Part shown: positions 5,215 through 5,676 of the stretch, piece by piece
How the letters are laid out: the number at the start of each line of letters is the position of its first letter
How positions within the stretch are numbered: position 1 is the first letter of the stretch
NCBI GenBank assembly: GCA_021806125.1
Contig: JAJZYC010000094.1
Span: 1 to 5,676, forward strand
Direction of reading: 5' to 3'
DNA from: a bacterium
Lineage (GTDB): Bacteria; SZUA-79; Acidulodesulfobacterales; Acidulodesulfobacteraceae
Length of the DNA: 5,676 bases
Notes under the pieces: generated by a model
Database searches by the model: none
Seen by the model: the letters and a program-made list of their open reading frames with translations, nothing else
What the model was told of the DNA's origin: nothing
Translations under genes and position numbers: made by a program

Positions 5215-5676
5215 ATGGAAAAAACTCATATTCTTTCAATTCATGTCGAAAATGAATCCGGCGTACTTACAAGAGTCGCCGGGCTTTTTTCTGCAAGAGG
5301 ATTTAATATAGACAGTATCTGCGTAGCAAAAATGCTCGAAAAGAACGAATCAAAGATGATAATCGCCACGTCGGGAGATACACAGATTTTAGAGCAGATT
5401 ACAAAACAGTTAAACAGGCTTGTCAACGTGATAAAAGTGCAGGAATTAACCGACGAAGACTCGGTGGTCAGGCAGACGGTTTTAATTAAGGTAAATGCCG
5501 ACGAAACTACAAAAAGCGATATATTCAGAATAAAAGACATATTCGGAGGCCGCGTAATAGACGTTTCTAGAAATTCTTATACTTTAGAGGTGACCGGCTC
5601 CGAAAGGAAAATAGAATCGCTTATAGATATTTTAAGGCCTTTAGGAATAAAAGATATAGTGAAGACCGGGATAATA
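5215..5676 (+). CDS. ilvN: Acetohydroxyacid synthase small regulatory subunit (3' end cut by window edge)
   Basis: The small AHAS subunit binds IlvB, raises its activity and confers valine feedback inhibition. The frame runs from the ATG at 5215 to the last base without a stop, giving 154 residues; comparison with E. coli IlvH suggests only about ten or fewer are missing. The N-terminal ACT domain begins THILSIHVENESGVLTRVAGLF. It keeps the E-N-E-S-G loop (12-16), whose Asn and Gly align with the valine-site residues N11 and G14 of IlvH. RGFNIDSI (28-35) and the Q-L-N-R-L-V-N-V stretch (65-72) are also typical. The C-terminal domain shows the VLIKVNAD (89-96) and G-G-R-V-I-D-V (111-117) segments. 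The start is the only ATG giving the conserved N-terminus, yet it lacks a Shine-Dalgarno site. It follows ilvB by 39 bases in the same operon. Confidence 0.95.
   Translation, partial: MEKTHILSIHVENESGVLTRVAGLFSARGFNIDSICVAKMLEKNESKMIIATSGDTQILEQITKQLNRLVNVIKVQELTDEDSVVRQTVLIKVNADETTKSDIFRIKDIFGGRVIDVSRNSYTLEVTGSERKIESLIDILRPLGIKDIVKTGII

Noticed and set aside
5241..5540. Minus-strand open frame across ilvN
   Set aside because: It is the antisense shadow of a clear IlvN coding frame, which itself is open to the window end.

Overview
The window reads as a low-GC bacterial chromosome segment with all genes on the + strand. ATA (Ile) and AGA/AGG (Arg) codons are frequent, while GCC/GGC codons are still common. 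An RseP-type intramembrane protease, a bacterial TsaB and Shine-Dalgarno sites before several genes argue for a bacterium rather than an archaeon. The order rseP-tsaB-DUF465-ilvD-ilvB-ilvN resembles what I remember from deltaproteobacteria such as Geobacter, so an AT-rich deltaproteobacterium-like lineage is a guess. No marker here fixes the taxonomy.

Layout: (1) Bases 1-549 hold the C-terminal part of rseP, cut by the left edge, followed one base later by tsaB (551-1258). (2) Bases 1259-1502 are an unusual intergenic region. It carries three identical 41-bp repeats, each with a 17-bp palindrome, a TATAAT box and an ATGAG end. A 49-nt bulged hairpin separates copies 1 and 2, and the third copy runs into the ribosome binding site of the next gene. 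(3) Bases 1503-1736 encode a 77-residue YdcH/DUF465-like helical protein. (4) Bases 1783-5676 are a branched-chain amino acid operon: ilvD (dihydroxy-acid dehydratase), ilvB (acetohydroxyacid synthase large subunit) and ilvN (regulatory small subunit, cut by the right edge a few residues before its expected end).

IlvB with IlvN makes acetolactate or acetohydroxybutyrate. After the IlvC step, which is not in the window, IlvD converts the dihydroxy acids to the 2-oxo acids of valine, leucine and isoleucine. Valine feedback should act through the ACT domain of IlvN. The small DUF465 gene is probably cotranscribed with ilvD, so the repeat array may be the control region of the whole small-gene/ilv unit.

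The coding genes are ordinary housekeeping genes. The part worth a second look is the repeat array. I do not see a convincing new multi-gene system.
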